Below, in pieces: positions 20,889-31,089 of a stretch of 64,000 nucleotides of DNA. How positions within the stretch are numbered: the first letter of the stretch is position 1; every line of letters starts with the position of its first letter. The position numbers were made by a program, and so were the translations under genes. The stretch is from Bugula neritina (Eukaryota; Bryozoa; Gymnolaemata; Cheilostomatida; Bugulidae): assembly GCA_964035545.1 (NCBI GenBank), contig OZ037772.1, forward strand, positions 2,860,501 to 2,924,500, in the 5' to 3' direction. The notes beneath the pieces are model-generated. The model saw only the letters and a list, made by a program, of their open reading frames with translations. It searched no databases and was not told the origin of the DNA.

Positions 20889-21989
20889 CTTTTGCCCAAG
20901 GTTGCCCTTGTTAAATATTGTGTCCAGCTTTGAATTAATAGCTCTTGACACTTGGTTAACCACCCCGTGCGCCAGGGGATAAAATTATATTAATACTTTA
21001 GATAGTGTTGATCAGGCCTCATTTGGCTGTTCACTAATATTTTCCTGTAGGTTTTCTATTCGCTGAGCTTATATTTTGCTCGTGGGTAGACCGTAGAAGT
21101 GCTAGGCCGCACTGAGAAAATATTAATTGAAGCCAAAAAGGATCAACTTTTACATATTACCCCAAAACAATATACATCCATAGACTAATAGTAATAGAGC
21201 GAGAATTCCTATATGTTTAATTTTTCTCTGCTGCTTAAAAGGTGAAAACAAGCCAGTTTTAATTTTTTTAGCCTAGAGATAATTAATTGTAGAAGTGAAT
21301 TACCTCCCTTTGCTAATAGGCTAATTTAGTTGTATAATTGGGTGAGCTGCAGATAAGGTTAACACGCTCCTTATTTAGCAGTTAATAAATTCCAAACAGA
21401 TTCAGTCTACGACTGTCTGTTGAGGTATAGGCGCTGACAAGTACTATAATTAATAGTCTTGTCCTAAACATAATTTCTTATAATTATCTACAATTTACTT
21501 TGCAGTGCATTGCCAATCAGAGCATCACTGAATTGTATATTATATATTTACACAGTATATGAATATTACATTGCAGTACTAAGTATTGCAACACCTGCAG
21601 TGCAGTCAGAGTATTATAGTACAAAGCATTGTCCTATTACGTATTATAGTACCTAAGTACAACAACCGCCTTACTACATAGTACGAATATCAAACTAATT
21701 AATTACTGTGGTTGACTAAATTTAGAGTTTAGACTAGGCTTGAATAGCAGAAATAACTGAATAATTTGTAGTGTACAGAGGTCATAATAAAAGACTTCCA
21801 CTAACTTAAAGTATTTAACTGCAAGCCACACCTTGTCATATATACAGGATAGTACATGCACACATATCGTTGAGTAAGAAATAGACACATAATTGTACAT
21901 TAGCACAAAGTATAAACATTAATAACATTGCAAACAAGTACTGCTGAACTCACTTATTAATTGAGAATTATAAGTCACGCACCAACAAT
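20889..21989 (+). other. Leader region of element C
   Basis: About 1.1 kb without a recognised ORF on the sense strand. It probably acts as 5' untranslated and packaging sequence. A minus-strand open frame at 21703-21906 is not supported by anything else. Confidence 0.5.
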
Positions 21990-24900
21990 ATGAGTACCGG
22001 AATCGTGACCACCGCCACAACTACAGTCACCACTAGTGTTAGTACTATTGCGACACCAGGTAGTGCCACAAATGTAGCCACGGGCTTAGACACTCCTACT
22101 CTCTCACAAGACTCGACAAGAGAAGGAGCTCACGCATTGGTTGAGTTGTCCGCAAGACGACTCCCAATGAACCCGCATGAAATTGCAAGGTTCTACGAGT
22201 TAGAATACAAGAAACTTGTAGAGGAGCAGGAAAAGCAAAAGGATGTATGGAGATATGAGCAAGAACAATGGCGACAGTATCAACAAACGAAAGAGCATGA
22301 ACTGGCGGAACAGTTTCAGCGCCTCGAGGTAGAAAGACAAGAGCAAGCAAGAAGACGGTACGAGATGGAGGAACGTTTTGAAATCCAACGGAGAAAGTTC
22401 TATGAGGAACAGAGCGCTGTTCAAGAACAACAGCAAAATGAGTTCCTGGAAAAAGAGCATCGGCTCACAATCCAGCAACAAAAGTTACAACAACAACTTG
22501 AAGATTTTCGGAATTTCACCTTGGGTCAAAGATCTACCAATGATGCAAATGTCATGCCGGAACCAACTCCGCCACCTCGAACTCGCCTACCTCCACCAGT
22601 TACGCCACGAAAAACAAGTAGAAGACAACTTCATGAACAACCAGCACCTACAAATACTACCTTGGAATTCACATCAAGTTATCCCCACATTGCTAATCAA
22701 CGATCACCAAAACCTCATAACTCACCAATTCAAAGCTTAGCTGAAACACCATCTGAACCCAGCATTGGAGTAGCTGATGCGGGAAAATTTCACAACTCAC
22801 CTATTATTCTGAGAGAGCCTCCACAGAACATCAAATTTAAAGGAACTCCTGGTTCCAGCTGGGAGTTATTTCTTGAAAAATGGGAAAAGAACATAAAAAA
22901 ACTGCAGCTTAGTGATTATCAGATGGCACAAAACCTTCCATATGCCCTGGAAGGTGGTGCCTATCAGGTTTTCAAGGCAGTAGTTGCAAAGGAGCCCACG
23001 CTAGCGATTAGTTACAAAAGTCTTCGAGAGAGGTTATGCAAAGAGTTTGTCGACTCAAGCAAATTAGTGTGGAACATAAAGATGAGGAAGAAAAGCGTAT
23101 TAGAATATTATGGCGAATTTATGGAAGCTGCCAACACCCAATGGCCTGACCTCTCCCTTGAACATAAAGATAGCGAACTAGTATCTGCTTTTATTACTGG
23201 TCTACGACCAGGATTGAAGAGGCACATCCTCTCTAAAAACCCCACAACTGTAGAAAGTGCTAGGAAACTTGCACTTAAGCAAGAAAATGTAGAACATCAG
23301 ATGGGAGATGACACCCAGAGAATAGTGGCAACGGTAAACTCATCGGACTCAGTTCAAAAGCTAGAAAAAGAGGTAGAATGGTTGAAAACTTTAGTGCACA
23401 ACCAAGCTAAAGAGCAACGGCAGCCCCAATACCAACAGCACCAACAACAGAGTCAAGGGTTTGGAATGAGAAATGACAGAGGTAGAGGTGGTGGATGGAG
23501 AGGAACAACAAACCGAGGAAGAGGACGAGGTAGATACTTCAACCAGGGGAAGCCTCAACCCTACTACCAATCTTCTCCCCGGTACCCTCATCCACCAGCA
23601 CAACTTCCTTCCTGCCCACCTCAACCACCCTCTCACCAGCAACCACAACGTAATCAGTGCTCTGGTCAACAGAGAAAAACCAAAGATTACAGTGGGACGC
23701 GACACATCAATGCTATTGAGAGCCTGGAAGGTGATGAATTTGCCGAGGCCCTTCTGACTCAGCCTCCTCAAGATGAGATAGCTGAGGAATCAGTGAATTC
23801 AATTCAAACCTCCCCAAATGAATTCATCTCTGACAGAAAACCCAAAAGAAAAAGAAGCAGAGGACGGGGGACTGGTTTGTCAACAATGCAAACCTACATG
23901 TTGGCACTAGTGGCAATGTGTATGCTAATCAGTGTAGCCGCAGCCACTGCACCAGTAAAAGGCACAGCTCTCCTGGGGCCAGCTTTGGCCAGTCAGACTC
24001 TCACCAGCATACTATCTGTGTTAGTGTTGACAGCAGTAGTGAATGCATTGTCTAACACGACTGTTTTTAACACTACACAGAAGGCACAGCCGCAGTATGC
24101 CAGGTATCCTTTGGTGTGTAGTTCCAGTGAAGTGAGGCGACCATCTATTCATCAATTGAATCATGACTTCCAATGTGATCCGACTCCAAGACCCAATAGT
24201 ACTCATGCGCCAACCCCTGTGAAGGCTACGGTTTACAGAAAAAATGTAGTGGAATGGCGTACAGCAGCCTATCAATGCACTAAAATGCTGTACACCATCT
24301 CCACACAGATATCACTTTTTACGGACGTGAAAACTAAGAAGGAATCTCACCGGTCACTGCCAGTTAGCCGCAGCGAATGCGAAAATATGGTACTAGAGAA
24401 GAGATGCAATGAAGGTGCCCTATCTGGAAGTGATGGTGCATACACTACAAAAAACAAAGCTGTAGGATTAGCTTATGTTTGGTGCTGCAAGTGGCATCAC
24501 TTTGAAGTGAAACAATGCAGTTATATTTCAGCTTCGGTATACAAGACATTTGGGAAAAGTTCTTTTGAAAGCACCGCAGGTGACGTTTCCCATTGCAACT
24601 CATACTCTGATGGCTACTGCAAACTCAGAGATCAATCTATGCTAATATGGGAAACAGAACGAGAAGCTAATTGTCCATACGAGGAGTGGTATGAAGTTGA
24701 AGGAAGTTTCCTTGATGGCTATTTTGTTAGTGATCAAGGAGACTTGGCTTTAACTTTCCGCAAGAACCCCTTTGAGAATATTACCACTTGTGACGGCAAG
24801 TCAGGCACAATGTCGGACCAAGGTTTGCTTGTTGTTTTTAATACTTCAGACCTGTTCAACACCACTCTAACGCAACACGTTGAAAAAGCTCCTGGACTAG

Positions 24901-25997
24901 AATGGGACCGCAGGAGTCGTTTGAGTCCAGCATATGCTGTCATGGACGCTATAGCTCAGTCCCTAGAAGTACAGATCCTCGGAATCGAATCAAAACTGTA
25001 TTGGACATCTTATCAATATACCTGTAAAAACATAGTTCAAGTCCTCAAAACCGTAGCTCTCCTCGCAGAGCAACATGCGACGAGTACAGCCAGATACTTA
25101 CTAGGGGTAAGCAATATCCGAGCTGAGTCTGGTCCTGGTTTTCTAAAGATTTACCCATGTACGGAAATAAAAAGCTACAAAATGCTCCCTATGCCAGAGA
25201 ATAATTGCACCATGTTTATTCCAGTGGAATTGGAACTCAGTGGGGAAACGCACACTGGTTTCATGGATCCAATGGATAACATTATTCACACACAAAGTGC
25301 ACAAGCACCGTGCACATCCAAATCAGCAATTGCATTCCGGATGAACGATGAATTGTTTTGGTATAACCAAGATGGTACCGTAGAAAAGGTTAATCTTGGA
25401 GAAGAGCTGAGTTTACCTGGAATTTCTCTAGGTGCACACCCTCTTAAAATCCATGAAACAATCTACAGCCGTGCCCATCACTTAAGTTGGCCTGACCTGT
25501 CAGCACACTCTGACTTGAATGAATTGCTAGCTACTTTGTCAAGACAGAAACAAGTTTTAGAAGCAATGGGAATTCAATCCAACAGACATGTTTCCTTTAA
25601 AAACAATGTCATTGAGTCGAAAGAAAACTTGATAGGGAACTCTTGGTTTGCTTTCCTGTTTGGAGGGCATGTGGCGAGTGCATTCGAATTGTGGACTTTG
25701 ATATCCAACTGTTTAGTCACCATATTGTCAATTGCATTGCTAGGTATTTTCCTATATAATCGTTGTTGCCAGCGAAGGAGAAATATTGTAGCAGCTATCG
25801 ACATTGAGGACACAGAGAACACATCTGACAATGATGTTGAGGCAGGAGAACAGGATGGGTTCCTGGACGCTTCCGATCAGACTAGCTTCACAGAATTCGT
25901 AGATATGGTAGAGGTGGACACTAGACCAACCCCTAGTGCTCCTTCGCCTGCATCCTCAATTCAGCAATATCGCCCCCTCTATCCGAAACTGCAATGA
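21990..25997 (+). CDS. Element C Gag-Env polyprotein (1335 aa)
   Basis: One uninterrupted frame holds two proteins that are normally separate. Residues 1-60 are Thr/Ser-rich, about 60-180 are a Gln/Glu-rich coiled coil, and 190-215 are Pro-rich. Residues 279-440 resemble a retrotransposon Gag domain (KFKGTPGSSWELFLEKWEKN onwards). Residues 490-525 are an RG-rich nucleic-acid binding stretch in place of CCHC knuckles. After a basic KPKRKRSRGRG motif a signal-peptide-like segment starts at Met633. It leads into a Cys-rich ectodomain with several N-x-S/T sites, a membrane anchor at about 1232-1256 and an acidic tail. The ectodomain has Cys pairs around WCCKWHHFEVKQC and a GYCKLRDQSMLIW motif. 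This is reminiscent of invertebrate virus fusion glycoproteins, but the family was not established. The alternative is expression of Env by splicing. Confidence 0.8.
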   Translation: MSTGIVTTATTTVTTSVSTIATPGSATNVATGLDTPTLSQDSTREGAHALVELSARRLPMNPHEIARFYELEYKKLVEEQEKQKDVWRYEQEQWRQYQQTKEHELAEQFQRLEVERQEQARRRYEMEERFEIQRRKFYEEQSAVQEQQQNEFLEKEHRLTIQQQKLQQQLEDFRNFTLGQRSTNDANVMPEPTPPPRTRLPPPVTPRKTSRRQLHEQPAPTNTTLEFTSSYPHIANQRSPKPHNSPIQSLAETPSEPSIGVADAGKFHNSPIILREPPQNIKFKGTPGSSWELFLEKWEKNIKKLQLSDYQMAQNLPYALEGGAYQVFKAVVAKEPTLAISYKSLRERLCKEFVDSSKLVWNIKMRKKSVLEYYGEFMEAANTQWPDLSLEHKDSELVSAFITGLRPGLKRHILSKNPTTVESARKLALKQENVEHQMGDDTQRIVATVNSSDSVQKLEKEVEWLKTLVHNQAKEQRQPQYQQHQQQSQGFGMRNDRGRGGGWRGTTNRGRGRGRYFNQGKPQPYYQSSPRYPHPPAQLPSCPPQPPSHQQPQRNQCSGQQRKTKDYSGTRHINAIESLEGDEFAEALLTQPPQDEIAEESVNSIQTSPNEFISDRKPKRKRSRGRGTGLSTMQTYMLALVAMCMLISVAAATAPVKGTALLGPALASQTLTSILSVLVLTAVVNALSNTTVFNTTQKAQPQYARYPLVCSSSEVRRPSIHQLNHDFQCDPTPRPNSTHAPTPVKATVYRKNVVEWRTAAYQCTKMLYTISTQISLFTDVKTKKESHRSLPVSRSECENMVLEKRCNEGALSGSDGAYTTKNKAVGLAYVWCCKWHHFEVKQCSYISASVYKTFGKSSFESTAGDVSHCNSYSDGYCKLRDQSMLIWETEREANCPYEEWYEVEGSFLDGYFVSDQGDLALTFRKNPFENITTCDGKSGTMSDQGLLVVFNTSDLFNTTLTQHVEKAPGLEWDRRSRLSPAYAVMDAIAQSLEVQILGIESKLYWTSYQYTCKNIVQVLKTVALLAEQHATSTARYLLGVSNIRAESGPGFLKIYPCTEIKSYKMLPMPENNCTMFIPVELELSGETHTGFMDPMDNIIHTQSAQAPCTSKSAIAFRMNDELFWYNQDGTVEKVNLGEELSLPGISLGAHPLKIHETIYSRAHHLSWPDLSAHSDLNELLATLSRQKQVLEAMGIQSNRHVSFKNNVIESKENLIGNSWFAFLFGGHVASAFELWTLISNCLVTILSIALLGIFLYNRCCQRRRNIVAAIDIEDTENTSDNDVEAGEQDGFLDASDQTSFTEFVDMVEVDTRPTPSAPSPASSIQQYRPLYPKLQ

Positions 25998-26001
25998 CTA
26001 G
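25995..26001 (+). promoter_or_regulatory. Stop codon in a readthrough-type context (CAA TGA CTA G)
   Basis: The only stop between the 1335-codon ORF and the protease frame is TGA at 25995-25997, preceded by CAA and followed by CTAG. UGA CUA is a known leaky-stop context in RNA viruses and some animal genes. The downstream frame is in the same phase and open for 169 codons. Confidence 0.6.
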
Positions 26002-26507
26002 AAGCCGACACACCCAGTACTAGTAGCCGCATTGAAATAGTAGCAGGAATAAATGGTAGTCAATGTAGGAGTGCGTTAATTGATGTCAAAATAGCAGGAA
26101 AACCGTATCAAGCATTAGCTGATGCCGGGGCTACGGTGACATTGATGCGCTCTGACATTGCTAAAAGATTGAGTCTACCATTATATTCAGGTACCTTGAC
26201 TGCAAAAGGGGTTAACAGCTCTAAACTTCATATAATAGGACGCACGGCCGCTGAGATTACAATTGGATCGAAAGTGTTTAAGCAGTGTTTTCATGTAGCT
26301 GATGATATTGGCCATGAGGTACTGCTTGGAACTGATTTTCTTAGCAAACTGGGTGATGTCACCTACAATTTTGCAAAAGGAGAGTTTCGTTTCTCTGGCG
26401 AAACTTTACCCATGGGAGAAACCAACGCACTAACTACTTTTAAAATAAGAACTGTGAATGCAGTACACATACCACCATATTCTCACCCGATTCATTACTC
26501 TACATAA
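25998..26507 (+). CDS. Element C retropepsin-like aspartic protease
   Basis: This frame follows the TGA without a shift and ends with TAA at 26505-26507 (169 codons). It has the retropepsin marks: ALADAGATVTLM with D-A-G in place of the more common D-S/T-G (Asp near 26121), and HEVLLGTDFL, the hydrophobic-x-G-x-D-F-L motif close to the domain end. The first ATG (26136) lies after the catalytic Asp, so a separate start there would give a dead enzyme. Expression by readthrough from the upstream ORF is the simplest explanation. In known elements such a protease cuts the Gag precursor. Here the upstream product would be Gag-Env-Pro. No RT follows. Confidence 0.75.
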   Translation, partial: LEADTPSTSSRIEIVAGINGSQCRSALIDVKIAGKPYQALADAGATVTLMRSDIAKRLSLPLYSGTLTAKGVNSSKLHIIGRTAAEITIGSKVFKQCFHVADDIGHEVLLGTDFLSKLGDVTYNFAKGEFRFSGETLPMGETNALTTFKIRTVNAVHIPPYSHPIHYST

Positions 26508-27216
26508 CCATGCAGATATACCAGATATACTAATATTTACTACCATATTAATAATCAAGTTTTTCAACGGAACACAGGAGTTTTCCTGTTGTTCACAGGG
26601 GGAGTACTTTAACATTTTTTTCAGCATTACAGGTTAACATCTCCTACAGTTTTGGCTTCTTATAAAACAAACTTACTAAAAATTGCAGAAATCAAATTGA
26701 CTTTTGATTAAAATAAAATTAAGTAAGCTCTGTATTGGGAAAATTGAATCAAATCAAGCGGAATTTTTAAATATTCAAAGTTGGATAAAATGCGGAGTCG
26801 ATTGTTATCACCACCTCCTGTGACTTATGTTTATAATATTCATAATTAGTGTATTTTTAGTAAATGTTTACTTATGGCTAAAGTCTTGTTTTTTTATTTT
26901 ATCAACAGATATAGTTCATCAAAAAAAAAATAATAATGAAAATATGGTTACAAAAAAAAAGGAACAATGTAAGAAATGAGTGAAAAAAAAATATGTGACC
27001 AGAACAAAAAAAAATACTCACTCTAATCGATGAACTCACTAGTACTAATAGAATACATATATACAACAGCTAGTATACATAATTTTCAAATTTTACTCAT
27101 TCTATTGTGAAAGGTTTTTCTTCCTTTTTTTTTTATTTCAGAGTAGTAATGCTTAATTGTTTATGCTTTCAACAAGCATAAGCCACCGGAGGTGTCTTTC
27201 TCTAAATTGGGGAGGA
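26508..27216 (+). other. AT-rich 3' region of element C, with polypurine tract
   Basis: No RT, RNase H or integrase frame exists here. It holds poly(A)/poly(T)-rich DNA and, directly before the 3' LTR, GGGGAGGA (27209-27216), a likely polypurine tract. Confidence 0.7.
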
Positions 27217-27903
27217 TGCTATAGATGTATTCAAGTATTATTTCATACTTGACATTTTGTATGCTATACCACTACAATATAATATACTACAGATATAGCA
27301 TCCTGCTTCCCTGCAACCTTAGTTAGGGCTTAATATTGTTTTGTATTGAATACTTCCATGTATTCTATCTTTTCCCCATTTATAATATCTCTTTTCTTCC
27401 ATACATAGTGTATGCCTACTATATAGAATAGCAGTAACATTAAATAGACACACACTTACAAGGTTATACACCATGATACAGGACATACAACTAATTATTG
27501 GAGATGGTACAACATTAGCCCTAAAAGTATACTTCCACATATATGATGTTTCGCAACAGGACTTCTAGCCTAAGGATTATAGCACTTCGCTCTTTAGCTA
27601 TAAGATACTTATCACTTTCGTACCCTTACCTTTTATGTTGAGTGACGGAGCTCTGGCTACAAGAAGTAAGCAATGAGAGAACCTTCTGTCTAAACGTGGC
27701 AGCTTTGGTACAGGATTCCAGATCTCTTGTACATTAGAGTCCGTCGTAAGCAGATGTGACTGAAGAGAAGAATAATACCGGTAAGTGTGATACCAACTAT
27801 CAACGCGTTATAGTTATACACATGTAGAATATTCTAATTGTATGCATACCCTGTGTTATATTAGGTGCTTAGTAGTTGAAAACCCCCAGTACTCAATATA
27901 ACA
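27217..27903 (+). repeat. 3' LTR of element C
   Basis: 687 bp, near-identical to 20184-20870. ATAT follows at 27904-27907. Confidence 0.9.
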
Positions 27904-28078
27904 ATATTACCAGTTTATGTTACCAAGTTATCTGACTAGTTTATATTACCAAGTTATATTGTCAGTTTATATTACCAAGTTATCTTACTAGTTTATATTA
28001 CCAAGTTATATTACTAGTTTATGCTACCAAGTTATATTACTAGTTTATATCACCAAGTTATCTTACTAGTTTATACTG
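27904..28078 (+). repeat. 26-bp AT-rich satellite, block 4
   Basis: Same satellite as blocks 1-3. It joins block 3 (19919-20183) once element C is removed. Confidence 0.9.
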
Positions 28079-28774
28079 CTAGTATTCAACAACTATTCTC
28101 CATCACATCTCAACTCTGACGCAACTACACTGACTAATCATCCGTATAGTTTATAGTTTATGTTGAACTCTTCAGACCCTGAGAACTGTGCGTGTGGCTT
28201 CACCTGCGAGTGTGGTGCCTGTGTTGGGGTATGTGACCTTGACAGAGACTGTGGGAAGCTGCAGATCTGTTTGGAGAAAAGATGTTATCAGCAGGCCTCA
28301 CCAGATGACAGAACAGTTGTCTGGGATCTTTATCACTCTGAACTAGTAGAATGTTCTTCAGGTATGACCTTTGCTCCATTGGAGTTTAAAAGTGTTGCTT
28401 TCTGTTGTACTTATATCTGTGCTGGCCAGGATTTTTGAATGATTTTTGTAATGTATTTACGTAACAGAGTGTAAAATTAAAGCTGAATTTGCTTTATTTT
28501 CTATATATTTTGTTTGTGATTATCAGCATTTTTATTTGTAGAGATAAAATTTATCAAAAGAGTTTCATACACTTGTATTTACTTAGACTCGGACTGTGTT
28601 GGTGTGTGTGTGGGGGGACTTTGCTCAGACACCTGCAAGTACGAGCTGTCATGCACACTTGGCAGGACGTGTCAAGGTGGCAAGTGCTTCTATCCGTGTA
28701 CTGACAACACAGCCTGTCCTAGTGATGGACAGATCTGTCACCATGGTGACTGTAAAGAGGGCTGTCAGGTGAGT

Positions 28775-29015
28775 AGTCACTATGACTTATACTGCGAGTA
28801 TCGATGATTTTCATACTATGAGTTATGACTACCTACTATAATTTATACTGTGAGACCAAGTAGCTGCTGTAACTTATGCTGTAAATCATGACTAACTAAT
28901 ATCACTACTACTGTGAGTCATGACTAACTAATATCACTAATACTGTGAGTCATGACTAACTGATATCACTTATACTGTGAGACCAAGTAGCTGCTGTAAC
29001 TTATACTGTGAGTCA
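28775..29015. repeat. Intronic imperfect repeat, about 30-bp unit
   Basis: Repeats of ACTGTGAGTCATGACTAACT and AATATCACT-type words after the 28768 donor. No coding value. Confidence 0.7.
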
Positions 29016-29089
29016 ATTATCAAAAATAGCAAAGAAGTAGAGATATACTGTGTATTAAATTTAGTAAAGTTACCTAATTATGACTGGAT

Positions 29090-29200
29090 GCTCTTCCTTG
29101 CATCACCAAAGGTTTTTACTGGGGCTTAAACCCATTACTTTAAGTTTACTAAGCAAACACTCTAACCCCTAGATCACTGCTGCACTTGCTAATGATCACA
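29090..29200 (-). repeat. tRNA-like SINE head (degenerate)
   Basis: On the minus strand GATCTAGGGGTTAGAGTG resembles a tRNA A box and GGGTTTAAGCCCCAG a B box at tRNA-like spacing. No good cloverleaf was drawn, so a tRNA-derived SINE fragment is more likely than a tRNA gene. Confidence 0.35.
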
Positions 29201-29324
29201 CTTTATGTATGATTGGTACCCAAATAGGACAGAGCAAAGATAACTAAAGCGAAGATAGAATATATTTTGACACTGCTGAAAAGAATTAAGCATAGAGCGT
29301 GTTATCTCATAAAGCCTTAATATA

Positions 29325-29632
29325 ATTAAGTATAGTTACTCTGTTAGTATAGTTACTCTGCTAGTATAGTTACTCTGTTAGTATAGTTACTCTGTTAGTA
29401 TAGTTACTCTGTTAGTATAGTTACTCTGTTAGTACAGTTACTCTGTTAGTACAGTTACTCTGTTAGTATAGTTACTCTGTTAGTATAGTTACTCTGTTAG
29501 TATAGTTACTCTGTTAGTATAGTTACTCTGTTAGTATAGTTACTCTGTTAGTATAGTTACTCTGTTAGTATAGTTACTCTGTTAGTATAGTTGCTCTGTT
29601 AGTATAGTTGCTCTGTTAGTATAGTTACAGTA
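29325..29632 (+). repeat. 17-bp tandem repeat
   Basis: About 18 copies of GTTAGTATAGTTACTCT with few changes. Confidence 0.95.
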
Positions 29633-29879
29633 ACAGTTTGCTAGTCATAATAACTTGCACTGTTAGTTGCTTAACAAGTTATTCTACATCTCTTGTAGCC
29701 ACAACCAAAGTGGTGTCTATATATCCTGCTAGTGACTTGAGTAATGACTCATATGTCTCCTACAGTACGAGTGGTCAGCTTGCGGCAGTGTTGGAAGAGA
29801 GTGGAGACAACTTGGATCAGAGGTATAGGTATTGCTTAGTATAAGTTATACCATTACCATATATTAGCAGAATGACAGA

Positions 29880-29967
29880 TGAACTGACTGACAGACTGAC
29901 TGATTGACTGACAAACTGACTGACTGACTGACAAACTGACTGACTGACTGACTGACTGACTGACTGA

Positions 29968-30000
<33 letters not shown>

Positions 30001-30065
30001 TTGCTGACTGACTGACTGACTGACTGACTGACTGACTGACTGACTGACTGACTGACTGGACAGAC
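29880..30065 (+). repeat. (ACTG)n microsatellite
   Basis: Tetranucleotide run with ACTG and GGCT variants. A homologous run is at 43440-43576 in the duplicated copy. Confidence 0.95.
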
Positions 30066-30524
30066 AGACAGACAGATAAACAGGTAGGTAAATATCGATC
30101 AGATATATAGTGAAGCTACCAACTGAGACCCAGACTGTGTTTTGATACTGGTATATGATATCTTTCTACAATGTGTTTACAGTTCACTCTACAAAGTATA
30201 GTTTCATCAGATGGACTCACTCTACTCATGTGTAAGACTCATCAAGAATGTCTACCCAATCTGATCTGTGTTAGCGAGGTGTGCACACTGACGTGTAAAA
30301 GTGACTCCGAGTGTGCATCTAACCAGGTTAGATACTGCATACATGTCTCTATCCTAGCAGGTATTTCACAAACTATTCTGAAACCCATACTTTTATTGTT
30401 CATTGTCTATGTATTCTCCACCATATTTTTACTAGAAGTAAACTTTATTTCAGTAATGAGTTTAAAATAAATTATTGTTTCGCATTGTACAGTTTATTAT
30501 TGCCTGAATCTTGTAATAAGAATA

Positions 30525-30775
30525 TTGACAATATTAGAGCAGCAATGTGATTGGCTTAACAATACCAGAGCAGGGATTTGATTGGCTTAACAATATCAGT
30601 GCAGCGATGTGATTAGCCTAACAATATCAGTGCAGCGATGTGATTAGCTTTACAATATCAGCGCAGCGATGTGATTAGCTTTACAATATCAGTGCAGCGA
30701 TGTGATTAGTTTTAGAATATCAGAGTAGGGATGTTATTAGCTTTACAATATCAGAGCAGGGATGTTATTGGTTAC
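30525..30775 (+). repeat. 31-bp minisatellite in the collagen intron
   Basis: Copies of GCAGCGATGTGATTAGCTTT plus ACAATATCAGT. The same repeat occurs near 31550-31640, 44040-44165 and 45145-45245, always before collagenous exons. Confidence 0.85.
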
Positions 30776-31089
30776 TCTGTTCTGTTCTGCAGGGCTTCAG
30801 AGGAAATTGAGGGGAAATGGGATTGCCCTGTGCTGTAGGGGATTGCCCTGGAAAACCCATACATCAATGTCCAATGGGAGAGAGCCGGTCGACTGGGCTC
30901 AAGAGATTCCTCGGACCAGTCGGTGCTCCTGGTTATCCTGACCTGCAAGAACCGAGGTTGGTGAATAGTATCTTTGTGGGGCTCACTGCTTGTGTGGAAG
31001 TTGTCTCCTCTGAAATATTTGGAAGTATAGCTTGAGTTCCTTGCCCTGTATTCTCAGTTAGCCACACCTAGGTGTTTCACAGTTTATTA

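Larger units (their letters stand above)
20184..27903 (+). mobile_element. LTR element C: Gag-Env fusion, leaky-type stop, protease; no RT or integrase
   Basis: A 7720-bp element with 687-bp LTRs (20184-20870, 27217-27903) that differ at about seven positions by eye. It has ATAT on both sides (20180-20183, 27904-27907) and sits inside the 26-bp satellite. The order is LTR, primer-like site, about 1.1 kb leader, one 1335-codon ORF (Gag then an envelope-like membrane glycoprotein), TGA CTA, an in-frame retropepsin, about 0.7 kb AT-rich DNA with GGGGAGGA before the 3' LTR. The usual order gag-pol-env cannot give gag-env-pro by one deletion. RT, RNase H and integrase are absent, so mobility would need enzymes in trans. 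The intact frames and similar LTRs argue for recent activity. Confidence 0.85.
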
